Below, in pieces: positions 38,530-49,984 of a DNA stretch of 64,000 nt; the stretch's first letter is position 1; each line of letters starts with the position of its first letter. The stretch is from Triplophysa rosa (lineage: Eukaryota; Chordata; Actinopteri; Cypriniformes; Nemacheilidae), in NCBI RefSeq assembly GCF_024868665.1, contig NC_079910.1, forward strand, positions 10,264,976 through 10,328,975, given 5' to 3'. The translations under genes and the position numbers were made by a program. Under the pieces are notes generated by a model that had not been told where the DNA came from, did no database searches, and saw only the letters and a program-made list of their open reading frames with translations.

Positions 38530-39166
38530 GCATTAGTATGAGAAGATCATTGGTGCTCCCCTGCCCACCCTCCAAGAACTGTATACATCCATCCAGAGTG
38601 AGGAAAAGGGCTCAGAAAATCACCCTGGACCTCTCACATCCAAGCCATCATCTCTTCACAATGCTGCCGTCTGGTCGGCACTACAGAGCCCTGACCAGAC
38701 ACAAAAACAGCTTCTTCCCTCAGGCCATCTACCTCTTGAACAGTTAAATGTTTTTACCCACCCTGCAATTAATAACTCTGTGCAATAACAATTAAGTGCA
38801 ATATTAATTATATCCTCCAGATAATACACTATTAACTTCTGTAAATTATATTTCATTCTGCTGTATATAGCACATACCTTGTACTACAATAGTCTATTCT
38901 TGTTTTTTTATACATACTGTATTTACATACACTCATAGCTTTACTCTCTATATCTTTATCTTATGTTTATTGTATTGTATTTCTTAATTTTTGATACCCA
39001 TAGGCCCTTATTTAAATCATCTGTGTACTGTATTCTATTGTGTTATGGTCTCTGTGTACTGTTGTTGCTGTTTCTGTGTACTGGATGCTCCTGTCACCAA
39101 AACAAATTCCTTGTATGTGCAAACATACTTGGCAATAAAGCTCTTTCTGATTCTGATTTTTGCATG
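38530..39166 (+). pseudogene. LINE 3' end (L2/Rex1-type), 5' truncated and frameshifted
   Basis: The 5' part encodes KIIGAPLPTLQELYTS, then the frame shifts and continues with HPSHHLFTMLPSGRHYRA and HKNSFFPQAIYLLNS followed by a stop at about 38747. This order is the C-terminal end of a non-LTR reverse transcriptase polyprotein. A ~400-bp 3' UTR follows, ending TTGGCAATAAAGC, CTCTTTCTGATTCTGATT, a short microsatellite tail typical of these LINEs. The copy lacks the endonuclease and RT domains and is dead. Clade assignment between L2 and Rex1 is uncertain. Confidence 0.8.
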
Positions 39167-40821
39167 TTGCTAAGGTGTTCTGTGTGGTTGCTAGGTGGAT
39201 GCTTACTGGCCCATTTTAAAAGACCCCAACCCCAGAGCTACACTATCCTGGTGCCCTGATAAAGCTTGGCTCCTTTTTTGAAGTCTGCGTGGTTTAATTG
39301 GCTGTTTCATTGTCTGCCAGATGAAATTTTTAAGTCTGGCTGCTAAGAAAATTAATAGCACCCTTCTCTATCTGAAGTATAATTCATATGGGTAGTTCAA
39401 ACAGTGCCTTAATAGGTATTACAATGTAATACTTTAGGTTAGGAGTCTGAACAAACACCTGACCTTAAATATGAGCAATAGTCATAGTGATGCTTGCCTT
39501 AGCAGGCACCACTAGTAAAACAAAATTGATCTGTTATAAAAACACTTATAACTATGCTAAATAGCACTAAGATGAAGGCCTTTATGAGCAATATTTATGC
39601 CAAAATGTCATCAAATTCAAATAAATTCCTTTCTATTACACACAAGGAACAGAATGGAGTGCACTTACGTTGACAGACTTGTTCCTTTTATTTAATACGG
39701 CTACGACAGAATTTTCATTTGACAGTTACAAATAGCCCTTAAAGATACATACACAAAACAGTAGACAGAAAAGATCTGCTCAAGTCATTCAAACATATTC
39801 CCACAGAGCTTGACCCGCTCCTTCAGCATGGCCCTCTGCAAATAAATTCAAATCATCGTTCGGCCAACGCTTATTCAATTCAGGCTAATATCGGTGCTCT
39901 ACCAAACCGGGCCAACGGCTGACATTTAACATTCCACGGCAGTAGATACAGAAGGAGGGGGGTGAAATGAACCCGCTTATGCGCCTTGACACGGTGCCCT
40001 CTGCAGGAAAATAAAAACATGGCTTTCACTTACTGCCAGACGGTGAGCTGAGCCTATACATCACCTCAGCTACAGAGGAGACTGATCCAAGGTCAGCTCC
40101 ATTTCCTCGCCGTGCTATTTTCTATCACAATCGCTGAGCGAGGGCCGGAACAGAGACGCTAACGTCACATCTGTGTGGCGGTACAGACTGCGAACCACTC
40201 CAGGCTCTTTTATGAGAGCGATTGACTCGGCTACGTAAATGAAGATGGGGTTAGCAAGCATGCAAACTAATGGACAGGGAGTATCAAACCCGCTACGTAC
40301 TTTCTATACATTTGAAAAAACGATGCAGACTGAGCATGCTCTTACCCCGAAATGACGTGGAAAAGAACTTTTTCTCCAAGTTAAGTAAAATGAGGCAGTA
40401 CTCGGCTCAAATCTCACAAGCAAACAGCATTAATGCTGAGCGGTGTGCTTGCTGATTGCTTGGTTGAGCAGTTGCTGTGTTTGAATGTGTGTGTGTGCGG
40501 GACTCTGGAGTCATCAAGAGCACTTCACGCTAGGTTAACACTCAAAGTGCCCTGGGAAATAACATTTAGGCTACATAACGCTTACTTAACATAACTTCAG
40601 TTACACATAGCAAAGCCAATTTTTCTAACTGCAGTCTTTTAAAGACTAGAACAAACACCAAACAAAGCGAAACTCCTGCCTGATCATCATTATGCATTAA
40701 TCTGTGTTGAGAACAGAAAGGTTTTTGTGGTAGGCGGTAAAACTGGCAGTGAAGGGCAACAGGAAGAGGATGTGGGAAGGAGGAAGAAATATTATGCATG
40801 ATGAATAGCAGTAACAGTGCT
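39167..40821. other. Single-copy DNA with no gene seen
   Basis: A degraded GTTGCTAAGGTG / GGTTGCTAGGTGG repeat lies at 39170-39212. The remainder shows no transposon end or exon. The block 39960-40240 is more GC-rich but has no island-like CpG density. Confidence 0.35.
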
Positions 40822-41143
40822 TTAAAGGAATAGTTCAACCCAAAATAAAAATTCTTTCATCATTTACTCACCCTCATGTCATTTCAAACCTGTATGAATT
40901 TCTTGCTTCTGCAGAACACAAAAGATATTTTGGTACCCAAATAACATTGGCTCACATTCACTTCTATTGTATTGACACAAAACCAATGCATGTCAATGTG
41001 TACCGCCGTTGTTTGGTTACCAACATTCTTCAAAATATCTTCTTTTCTGTTCTGTAGAAGAAAGAAAATCATACAGGTTTGAAACGACTTAAGGGTGAGT
41101 AAATGATGACAGAATTTTCATTTCTGAGTGAACTATCCCTTTA
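40822..41143. mobile_element. GTGAACTAT-type MITE, copy 3
   Basis: Left end TTAAAGGAATAGTTCAACCC, right end GAGTGAACTATCCCTTTAA, with inverted CAAAATATCTTC arms. About 320 bp, complete. Confidence 0.88.
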
Positions 41144-42199
41144 ACAACGCCCCCCACAAGTGGCTTCCTGCTGTACATTCACCAAACGAATTAAACTCCA
41201 CCGCAAAACCAAAAAAGAGAGCGAGAGCACCCTTATGTGAAGCATAAGATGGTTGCCCTGAGGGTTTGGATGAGACCAGCCACAAGCACAGACGCTCTTC
41301 ATCCTCTTGATGAAGGCGCAGGATGGCTCTTTTAATCTCGCTTCCCTGATTCTTCGCACGACTCATTGACCTCTCCTCGGAAGTGTCGGAGAGAGCTCCA
41401 CAAAACATCTACAGAAACACTTCCTCCCATTCAAACGCCCTACCCTGCCGGTTCTTTCTCTCTCTATCTGTCACTCTCTTTTTACTTTACAGCTCTGGCC
41501 CTTGTACACCACCCTCCCCCTTTATTCTCTTGTAGGCAGGAGACATACACTTCCTCCTCATCCCCCCTGCCCACCCGCCAATGATGTTTAAGGGTGAAGC
41601 ACAGTGGCAGATGGGGAACATACTGCAGCAGGCTAATTAAAGGAACCTGAAACTTCAATGAAATGTCTGAAACACTGGACCTGTCACCTCTGTGGAATTC
41701 TTTATTAAAGCAGGCAATGATGACAAACTTCGTCTAACGTAAACCCGTCCGGTGTAATCCAGTCATGGCAGACAGTTAGAGAGATTATGAATGAAATTGC
41801 TCTGAATCGCCATGGCCTCGACCCTCTGAAGAGAATCCACCATCTCGTACCATATGCCTTTAACTATTCATTGCTTTCATGCAGATCTTTATGAAAAGTG
41901 TTGTTAGAAACAAATAAGATTTTTCTATTGTATAATGAAAACTATGTGGTGCTTATCACAATCTGTTGTGGATGGTTGCTAAGATCAAAGTGTCCTGTAT
42001 AAAACTTGGGTCCCTCCAGCAATGTAAATCTTTAAAATGTACTTTTTTATATATTTTTAAAATAATTATAATAATTACAACACAATAATAATCATAAATA
42101 ATCATGAATTCAGTTGCTAAGTAATAAGGAATGGCACATCACTTCTCAATAGGATGCACAACTGTATGTGTATAGTTCAGGTTTATGGTATAAGCTATA
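41144..42199. other. Single-copy DNA with no gene seen
   Basis: Pyrimidine-rich at 41440-41580. No defined repeat or exon. Confidence 0.35.
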
Positions 42200-42460
42200 A
42201 TAAAAAAATCTGTCATCATTTATTTACCCTTACGTCATTCAAAACCTGTGACTCTTTCATCTGTGCAACAAAAAGGAAAATATATTGAGAAATGTCTCAG
42301 TGGTTTTGTGTCCATACAATGGGGGCCAGCGTTGTTTGGTTACGGACATTTTTCAAAATATCTTCTGTGTTCTGCAGAAGAAAAGCATACAGGTTTGGAA
42401 TAACATGAGGGTGAGTAAATGATGACAGAATTTTCATTTTGGGGTGAACTATTCCTTTAA
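42200..42460. mobile_element. GTGAACTAT-type MITE, copy 4, left end decayed
   Basis: The right end is clear (GGTGAACTATTCCTTTAA). The left end retains CTGTCATCATTTATTTACCC but not the terminal GGGATAGTTCACC. Confidence 0.8.
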
Positions 42461-42885
42461 CACTTGAGGTTTAGGGAAAATGCAACAGAAATGCTTTAGC
42501 AAGCAAAACTAAACCTTTTAACATTAAGTGGAAATAAATCAACCCTTAATTATCAGCTTATCGAACCGGTTGACAAAATAGCTTCGCCTTACATCTCTAT
42601 GTGCAATAGGGACCGATACAAAGAATAAAATACAGCATGTGTATTTACCCTTTTCTCAGGGGTTAACCACATGATCGCATCAATCCCATGATCCCTTGTG
42701 CTCTCTCATCAGTGCCACACTATCCTTGCAACTGACACCTAATCTAGCACTCTCCAGAGGGATGCTGGGATAGCCGCGGCCCGAGGCCAGCACCCGCGGG
42801 TCCCGCTTGATTAAAAAACAGCAGTAGGAGTGTTGAAGGAGAATGCAGCACCTGTCATGATATCTCAAAATCATCACTCACTTAA
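42461..42885. other. Single-copy DNA with no gene seen
   Basis: No repeat or exon is supported. A short GC-rich patch at 42770-42805 contains CCGCGG and CCCGCGGG. Confidence 0.3.
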
Positions 42886-43186
42886 AGGTAGAATAGGTGA
42901 TCCTGTCCAGAAACATTTTTGTCATGCTGGTTGGAAATGTCTTTACATCCTGATAGTAATCAAGAAGTATAGTGGTCAAATAATATTTTTATAATTATAT
43001 ATCATCTGTGAAAGGCGTAGGACCAAAAAACGTTTGCCTAATCAAAACGTTCTGGCTGAACGCTGTGACTGGTCATGTGTACATTTTCAGCCAACGTACT
43101 TTGCATACCACTGCGCACCCTGTTCACGCAGACATCATACGTCAGTGTTTCCCATAGGATTTTGACAGACTTGTGGCGCTGGTGAC

Positions 43187-43307
43187 GTCACAAACTAATT
43201 TGCATATTTGTGACGTCATCACGTCGTGTTAGCACTTTTTTTTACATCACAAACTAATTAGCATATTTGTGACATCATCACATCATGTTAGTGTTAGCAC
43301 TTTTTTT
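43187..43307 (+). repeat. 59-bp tandem duplication with CRE motifs
   Basis: Copy 1 (from 43189) and copy 2 (from 43248) share CACAAACTAATT, GCATATTTGTGAC and GTTAGCACTTTTTTT. Copy 1 region has two consensus CREB/ATF sites TGACGTCA (43183-43190, 43211-43218). In copy 2 the corresponding CpGs are all CpA. Copy 2 also has a small internal GTTAGT duplication. Confidence 0.8.
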
Positions 43308-43850
43308 GACAAGAAAAAGTTGACAAAAGCGCGTTTTAAGTAAAAAAAACGCTTGCAGCATTTGGTAACAAATAGCAGCCGAACGCCATGACTTCGCGCA
43401 CTAAGGCAGCCCAGAGAAACATAGGCAGCGTAACGGAAGTCTATTTGAATTATAAACAGAGAGCGTCTTTGCAATAACTAATCACATGTTTAAAAACTAC
43501 AATACTAATTTCTCATTAGAAATGCAATCAGAAGTTGTTGAAAGTGAAAATTAAACTTACATTTATACAAAACTATCCTCCAACGGGCGTTTCGGCCGCC
43601 ATTTTATTTTTTCGAGCTTGAGCCTTCTCGACCAATCACGTTCCTCGCATGTTCTTATGGAAACGACAGGTCTCTGTTATTGGTTAGCTGTGAAAAAGGA
43701 GCTTGACGTTTTTTTCAGAAAAGTTGAACTTTTTTCAACCTCAAAAGATGCTCTGAGCTGCAGAAAAAGACGCCGGCACTGGCGTTTAACAAAGCGCTCA
43801 GGACGTTTTTTTGAAAACACGGTTTACTCCATATAATTATTAGGGATGTA

Positions 43851-43915
43851 ACGATTCACCGTGAGCCGGTTGAAAATCGGTTATAATGAGTGACGATTCA
43901 AATTGGTTGAGGTGT
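43851..43915 (+). mobile_element. Unpaired hAT end (TAGGGATGTAACGATTC)
   Basis: It begins TAGGGATGTAACGATTCACC followed by GTGAGCCGGTTGAAAATC, a terminal sequence typical of fish hAT elements. I find no matching right end (ACATCCCTA) downstream, so this is a truncated or decayed copy. Confidence 0.5.
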
Positions 43916-45064
43916 GAACTGAGTGCTTTATTCAGGAACTAACTAGGGCTATCAATATGTAAATCATAACTATTTCAAGAGTGAATCCCGCATTTATATG
44001 CCGATGTAATTCCCGAAACTTCGCAGCGTGTATGTGGCCGTTGGTTTTAGCAGCATGAAAAACAAGTTTTATACAATTCTGAATGGATTAACTTATATAT
44101 AGCACAGAAACCGCACAACAGCACTGCCTTTATAATTACTAAAAAGCTGTCACTCATCTTCATCGAGATCTCTAGCACCCCAGAACCAGGCCTAATAATA
44201 ATTTACGTAAGGAATACAAAAGCCCTGACATGGAGTTGATAAATATAGTGGATAGACAGAGAGAGAAAATTACCCCTCAAAAAAGTTAGAAGCTTCCTCT
44301 TCCCGACTGCGAGTGGAGGTTTATTATTCTCCATTTTTTAGCTGAAGTTAGCTTCACCGGAGCGACGCCAATCAAGCAGTCATGTCAACAAGGATGTCCT
44401 GCGCTTAGTAGTCTTTAGAAGTGGGGCGGGGCGTTTAAAATTTAAAGAGATATGACAACTTGCCCATAAACAAACTTAATATAAATTATTGTAAATAATT
44501 AATTCACGAAATTTACCATATACATTGCATGAATTTAATCACATTTGTCATTATCCTTTTTACTCAAATAAAAATATCTGAGGATATTAGGATAACTGAA
44601 AATACCCTAATTTCTTATGGGGGGTCCCGGATCTCCCCAGTCCCCCTTCAATTCAAGCACTGAGCTATATGCTGTTTGCCCTTTCTCGACAATGTGTTGA
44701 TGTATTACGAACGCTTCTTTGATTTTAAATGCAAGTGACGGTTAAATACGAGAGGTCGAGGGCTCGCGCACACACGGAGCTCATCGGAAGAGATGCGAAC
44801 ACGGAAGATGTGGACGCGCAGGCGGCCACGCTCCACTCACACCAAACAAGTCAGGAAGGAGAGAAGACTCGTAAGCGCTGTTTATCCACTAGTTATTCGA
44901 TCACAGATACTGTCATTAGCACGGATGGATAATTAAAAATGTGACGGCAAATATACTTGGGCGGCCATAAATATACCTGGGCGGACCGCCCAATTAAATG
45001 CATTGTATGGGAAATGCTGATACGTCATCAGCGCGCTCACGTCAGTTTTGTCAATGTAGGGATA

Positions 45065-45288
45065 ATGGCGGACAATCAGCAACAACCAAACTTTCCTGCG
45101 GAACCGACAACAAGTAAATATACAAAACGAAAGTCAGTTATTGAAAAGCAGTGACGAAAAATCGTCTGGATCATGAAAGAGGAAAAACTCGAATTAACAT
45201 CGGTTCAGCTTTTACACGATGGAGACAGCTCTGGCAGGCAAGGGGTCTGAAAGACAATACTATGGTTGCTCTTTTTCTTTTGGACAAG
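45065..45288 (+). pseudogene. Exon-like coding fragment in a dispersed repeat
   Basis: An ATG at 45065 opens MADNQQQPNFPAEP, ending at a stop at 45152-45154. Immediately after, one base out of frame, the reading continues with KNRLDHERGKT, then RINIGSAFTRWRQL and WQARGLK, then MVALFLLDK. A splice-donor-like GTATGT starts at 45288. The RW-R-L...GLK-D...V-A-FLLD pattern resembles the N-terminal part of uncharacterised fish proteins as far as I recall; I do not know a function. The one-base slip means this copy is broken. Its position within a TTAA-flanked repeat suggests an exon captured by, or belonging to, the mobile element. Confidence 0.5.
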
Positions 45289-45453
45289 TATGTATATGCT
45301 TCGAGAAGAATTTAATGGATTTAGTTTGTAATTTGTTACGTGGATTTACAAAATACATTCATATGTTTGGAGGAGGCGTGGCTTTGGACGGCGAATCGCA
45401 TAGAGGGTGGGATTATAATTTCAGTGCTAGCAGGCTAAAGTTAGCACCTTTAA

Positions 45454-46407
45454 CTGCTAAATATAAATCCACGTCATTGCATCGCAGATATAATTATCGT
45501 AAGGGCAGCGAATAATACTTTTATATTCGTCAGATCAATATTGACACAACAAGAGAGAAAGAGCGCAAAGCCTAACATCAATAATTTCAGAATGACTAGG
45601 AGGTTTGTTCAGATATCAGACAGGCAGTTGGAGACAAATATGGAGAGCGACATCAACGCATGGACCAATGAGAGCTCTGCCCCTTCCTGCCCTAGACTCC
45701 ACTCTCTGTTTTCCTACCTTCAACCTAAACAATGAGTGTCAAAACCTTGTGCCTGCTGTCCTCCTCGATCGCCCCCAAACCCCCCCCCCCTTTTCGCGCT
45801 CAGATGTTTGCTGTCTCTCTCTCTGATAACTGCACATCTATTTCAGAGCGGCTCCAGGGTTTTGTTTTCAGACTCTCCAGTCAGGTAAAAATGATAAAGA
45901 AAACATGCTCAGTATTTCTATATTTCGAATGCTTCCTTTCTGGTCTCCTTTCAGTAACTTTATTTTTGTCAGGAATGAAAGTGCAGAGCGCTGGGCTGAG
46001 GCCATGTCGGGGGAGTTTACCCTCAATTAAGCACAGGTAAAGTAATGCCTGTTCTGGGGGTGCTTGTGAATACATCTCAACCTTCGTGACTCTGCAAAGC
46101 AATGCGTTGCATATTTGATGGAAGGGCGTTTTTTCTTGTAAGAACTGCAGGTGCAAAATTATACATCTACCGACTGCTGTGCTTAAAAATGGCGGCGAGT
46201 GATTTTTCTCCATTAAGCTTGAGGGTGAAGCCAAATGCATCACCTGGATTCTCCAACGACCTACTGAAATTACAGGTTCATTTGTGACACTATTCCAGAG
46301 CACTTATCGCTTTCTCCCAATGGACAAATAAAGTACTTCGAGTGTTTAACCTTTTGTTACCTCACTCACAGCAATCGTGAAGTTGTTTTCCAACTCGGTT
46401 TAAAGTG
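45454..46407. other. Single-copy DNA with no gene seen
   Basis: A C-run lies at 45780-45791. The longest frame here (minus strand, 45881-46303) has no recognisable motifs. No defined repeat. Confidence 0.35.
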
Positions 46408-46415
46408 GAACCGCG

Positions 46416-47582
46416 TAGGGCTGGGCGATATATATCACGATTCACACTAATTATACATGTCTGTCGATTCCGAATTCTGTGTTTTATGCACAGCTCTTCC
46501 GGGAACTACGGCTCTTTGATCAGTAGGAAGTATTGCTCGATCTAAAATCACTACGAGATTGAGTCGTTTATAACGTGCATTTGAAAAAGCAACACTCGTC
46601 AAACATCATTATAAATATACTTTATTATCATAAAAATACCTGACAAGGTTTGAAGGACAGTGATAGAATATGACCATTGACTGTAGCTCTGTCCCAAATG
46701 ACATACTGTGCACTATGCACTCAACCATGTAGTGTATGGATTTTAGAAGGGCAGTATTGTCCCAAATGGAAAACTAAACGGTTTTATACTAACCAGAAGT
46801 ATATCGGTTTCCCAGACGAGCGCAAATGACGTCAATCGCACGGCACAATGCGTGTGAATAAAAATCAACTTGTACATTGTACATTTAATGTAGTTTTCAT
46901 CTGTCTTGCCAAGCATTTCTTTAGTCATCATCAGATTGATGCGATATCACTTTGCAGGAGAGTTTTGCTCGAGCAGCGTCTATAAAACAGTATGTTCTAT
47001 ATAGTATGAGTGGGTGTAGTCTGAATACATTTCGGACATACTGCATGTTTTATAGTCATGTGACCTGTATGATTTTTGACCTATGACGTTTTAACCACAA
47101 CCTATATGTGAGCGTTTATAAAAACATAATTTAGTCACGAGAAATTCATTTATTGGCACTTATATTAAAAACGGACATCCGCCTTATAGTTTTCCGCTAT
47201 ATTTATTTGATTTAGTTTTGAAATTTGACCGTTGCTCAGCTCCCGTGGCATCATGGGATAGAGAAGTGTCCTTCCGAACCACACACACGAATCTCGGCGG
47301 AAGTAGTAGACCATCCGGGTATTTCTCGCCTACTGTTTTTTTGCATGCTGAGGTTTCAGACATACTATTCATGACTCATACTCATTATCGCCTACTATAT
47401 AGTATGGAAGTAGGCAATTTCGGACGCAGCAACCGTGTGTGTGTGTAAATCGTTCTTCTTCTGTCCCATATTCTGAGTTTCTGCACTAGAGCGCCCTCTG
47501 GCTTTCGGATATGGCGGCATTTAACTGTAATTCACTGAGGAAACTGAGCATAAGAATTGCACGATATATCGTCCCAGCCCTA
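46416..47582. mobile_element. hAT-type element hosting another MITE
   Basis: Ends TAGGGCTGGGCGATATAT and, in reverse complement, TAGGGCTGGGACGATATAT. Flanking 8-mers GAACCGCG (46408-46415) and GAACCACG (47583-47590) match 7 of 8; the single change is CpG to CpA. Interior segments 46515-46680 and 47455-47565 match the 451-bp hAT at 9265-9715. The middle is a separate insertion (46686-47430). No ORF. Confidence 0.88.
46686..47430. mobile_element. MITE-like insertion within the hAT
   Basis: Inverted ends GCTCTGTCCCAAATGACATA and, in reverse complement, GCTGCGTCCGAAATTGCCTA match about 15 of 20. The two flanks are contiguous in the related hAT at 9265-9715, which supports insertion here. Inner motifs include CTACTATATAGTATGGAAG, CATCATGGGATAGAG and GACCATCCGGGTATTTC. 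A clear target duplication is not seen. Part of the same family occurs at 54165-54330. Confidence 0.65.
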
Positions 47583-47590
47583 GAACCACG

Positions 47591-48103
47591 CTACTTCGCT
47601 TAGCTCGGATCCAACTCGATTCAGGAAGCAAGAAATCGTACAGGTGGCTTCTGTACCACTCCAACGAGAGCAACTGTTTAGGTAAACACAGGATGCGAGG
47701 ATAATTAAATGATTAATCTACGATGAGCACTTCACTCCGATGACGGGCCGCGCTCACAATTTTGACTTATTTTGATCTGATCAAAGGGTATCAAATACTC
47801 TCTGCGCTTCATGCGAGTCATCCACTCCTCCTTCGTCGATAAGAATCCAGGAGAGATGGAGATGTCCTGCCCTCTGCTCAAACTCTTTGTCTCTCGCCCC
47901 CTCGTCTCTCTTTTCCCTTGCAGTGCACAGTATGACAAACGAGTAAACACAGATGCTGAGCAGCAAACTGGATGAAATCGTTTTATAAGAGATGACAGTT
48001 CTTGCTACGGCAAAGAAAAATCAAACATACAGCACGTGTAACTAGTGATGCAGCAAAATAAAATCTACACGCATTGGGCCAAACACATTTTTGCTCTGGT
48101 AAT
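47591..48103. other. Single-copy DNA with no gene seen
   Basis: No defined repeat or exon. Confidence 0.3.
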
Positions 48104-48107
48104 TTAA

Positions 48108-48467
48108 AGGTGCTGTGTGTAGTTTTTTGCATATATAATATACATAACTATGTCTTCAGAGGTGTATAAAGACCTTACATAATGAAGCGTTATGTTTTCA
48201 TTACCTTAGAATTAGCTCTTTCTATCTACATACACCACGAGTCCCCTTACATGGAATTCGCCATGTTGTTTCTACAGTAGCCCCAAACGGACAAACTGCT
48301 CTACAGAGCGCATTTCACAAATACGTTATCTCCTTCGGCAAATAAGTGAAAACATGAGAGCCCTGTGTCAGCCACCATAGAGCTCCGAAAGGGAGGGGTG
48401 GAGTGAGCCGTCGGTTGCAATTTGCTACCTACCCGCTAGATGCCGCTAAATTTCATACACTGGACCT
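48108..48467 (+). mobile_element. TTAA-flanked MITE, complete
   Basis: TTAA at 48104-48107 and 48468-48471 flank a 360-bp element. Its ends are AGGTGCTGTGTGTAG and, in reverse complement, AGGTCCAGTGTATGA. It matches the truncated copy at 423-775 along most of its length. No ORF. Confidence 0.85.
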
Positions 48468-48471
48468 TTAA

Positions 48472-49984
48472 TAACTGTTAATGCTGTAAACATTTTATTA
48501 TATGATCTTCCTTTGTTTTGGATGTATTTATTATGCTGCACCTTTGTGCAAAATGTTTTTAAGTGTCTATAACATGCTTTTGACTCTACATCAGTCTCAT
48601 TACGAAGAGATGTGAGTTCATTTCAGTTAATATATCATCCATCATCAGCCGACATTTACATTAAATCCAATTAAATCCGGATCAGCTGACACGCATGCTG
48701 CTTTATCTTCTTGTCAAAGTTGCTGGTAATGATAAACTTATATCTTAAGATAACTGCTCCTGTTACAATTTCCATTCTGCAGTTTTTCCTTTATTTTTGT
48801 CAGTGAAGATTGTTCACGTAAGTATTTGGCTTTAATTAATCTGACATGGGAAAAACGAACAGACAACAGTGAAACAGAGGTACTCAAGCGAGCCAACGCC
48901 TCCAGACATTAAGACGGTATTACGATGCTTAAAAACAGCATCACTGCACCTACCAGATGTCAGAGCCAATTACATACAAGGAGGCTGCAGACCGCCCCGC
49001 CCAGGACTCCGTGTCACCAGGCCGCCCGCAGACACCTCACCACGTCCTGTCCAATGCCATCAAAGCCAATTAATTACCTCTTAATATCTCTGATTAAGAT
49101 AAAGAGATAAATAAATGCATCAATCGCAGAACCCCAAGAGGATCCTCATCTGAACAGCGTTGTGACAGCTGAAAGCTCCCCCACGACCCCCCCCTCCCCC
49201 GTGCTACAGATGTGACACTGCATGTAAAGAAAGGGGGTAGGGCACATGCTGTGGGAAGAAGGTAGCTTTTTGTTCTGAGCCCACACAGCTGTCACTTGCA
49301 GTCTAGTCCAGTCACATTTCTGTATGCAACCATCTCACCACCTACCCACAACAACACACACACACAATGTAATTCAAACACTGAGGTTAGACAACACGAC
49401 TACTACCCCTCAGGGCTGCGCTGCATTTAGGACCACATGACATGGGCAGAAAGGCAGGACAGGTCAATGCACCTGGTCAAACGCTTATTTTTATGAGTCT
49501 GTTTGCCCAAAAAAAACACATCAGAATCAATTACGTATGTTCACCTCTAAAGCCAGCTAATCCACTTGTGTGCCATAAACTTCCATGTAAATCCACTTTT
49601 ATACGGCGTAGACCGTGCCCCCATTAATCACCGCTGGCACGGTCAGAAACGGGTGGTCTCAAGGGACAGCCTTGGAAATATCAGAGAGGAAGAGGTCACG
49701 ACTAAGGCTGTTGACACTGTTGTGAAAACGCTATGGCAAAACAAAAAACAAATGGCAACATCAGCTTGTGAACTTGAGATCAGGCAGGATTATTATATGA
49801 AATAATTTGTATGTGCGGGACGTGTGTTTGTTTAACATTTTAGCTTTTCCATGTAAAACAAGCCAAATGCAGCTATTATACTTTCAACTAATTGTTCAAC
49901 TTACAGTTTTTTTTCCCCGAAGGCACCCGAATGCCAAGCTACGGAAAATTGTTTCATGTGAGCTACTTCAAATGGGAAGTTGTG
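48472..49984. other. Single-copy DNA with no gene seen
   Basis: A C-rich stretch lies at 49176-49200 (CCCCACGACCCCCCCCTCCCC). No exon or transposon end recognised. Block 48850-49130 is a possible conserved noncoding element by composition. Confidence 0.35.

Larger units (their letters stand above)
43145..45019. mobile_element. hAT-type element of about 1.9 kb
   Basis: An 8-bp direct repeat ATACGTCA flanks it (43137-43144, 45020-45027). The ends are (CA)GTGTTTCCCATA on the left and, in reverse complement, CAGCATTTCCCATA on the right; the first CA on the left may be shared with the duplication. Near the right end GGGCGGACCGCCC is palindromic. No transposase ORF. It contains a tandem duplication with CRE sites (43187-43307) and an unpaired end of another hAT family at 43851. 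Confidence 0.78.
42886..45449 (+). mobile_element. TTAA-flanked repeat with exon-like fragment, split by a hAT
   Basis: The left end AGGTAGAATAGGTGATCCTG follows TTAA (42882-42885). A candidate right end TTAGCACCT precedes TTAA (45450-45453). The only terminal symmetry is AGGT/ACCT, so boundaries are tentative. With the hAT (43145-45019) and its duplication removed, about 680 bp remain. These include an exon-like coding fragment at 45065-45288. The left sequence is of a type I recall as dispersed in cyprinids. Confidence 0.5.

Noticed and set aside
45881..46303. A 140-codon minus-strand frame
   Set aside because: No family motif and no flanking splice or promoter logic; consistent with chance.
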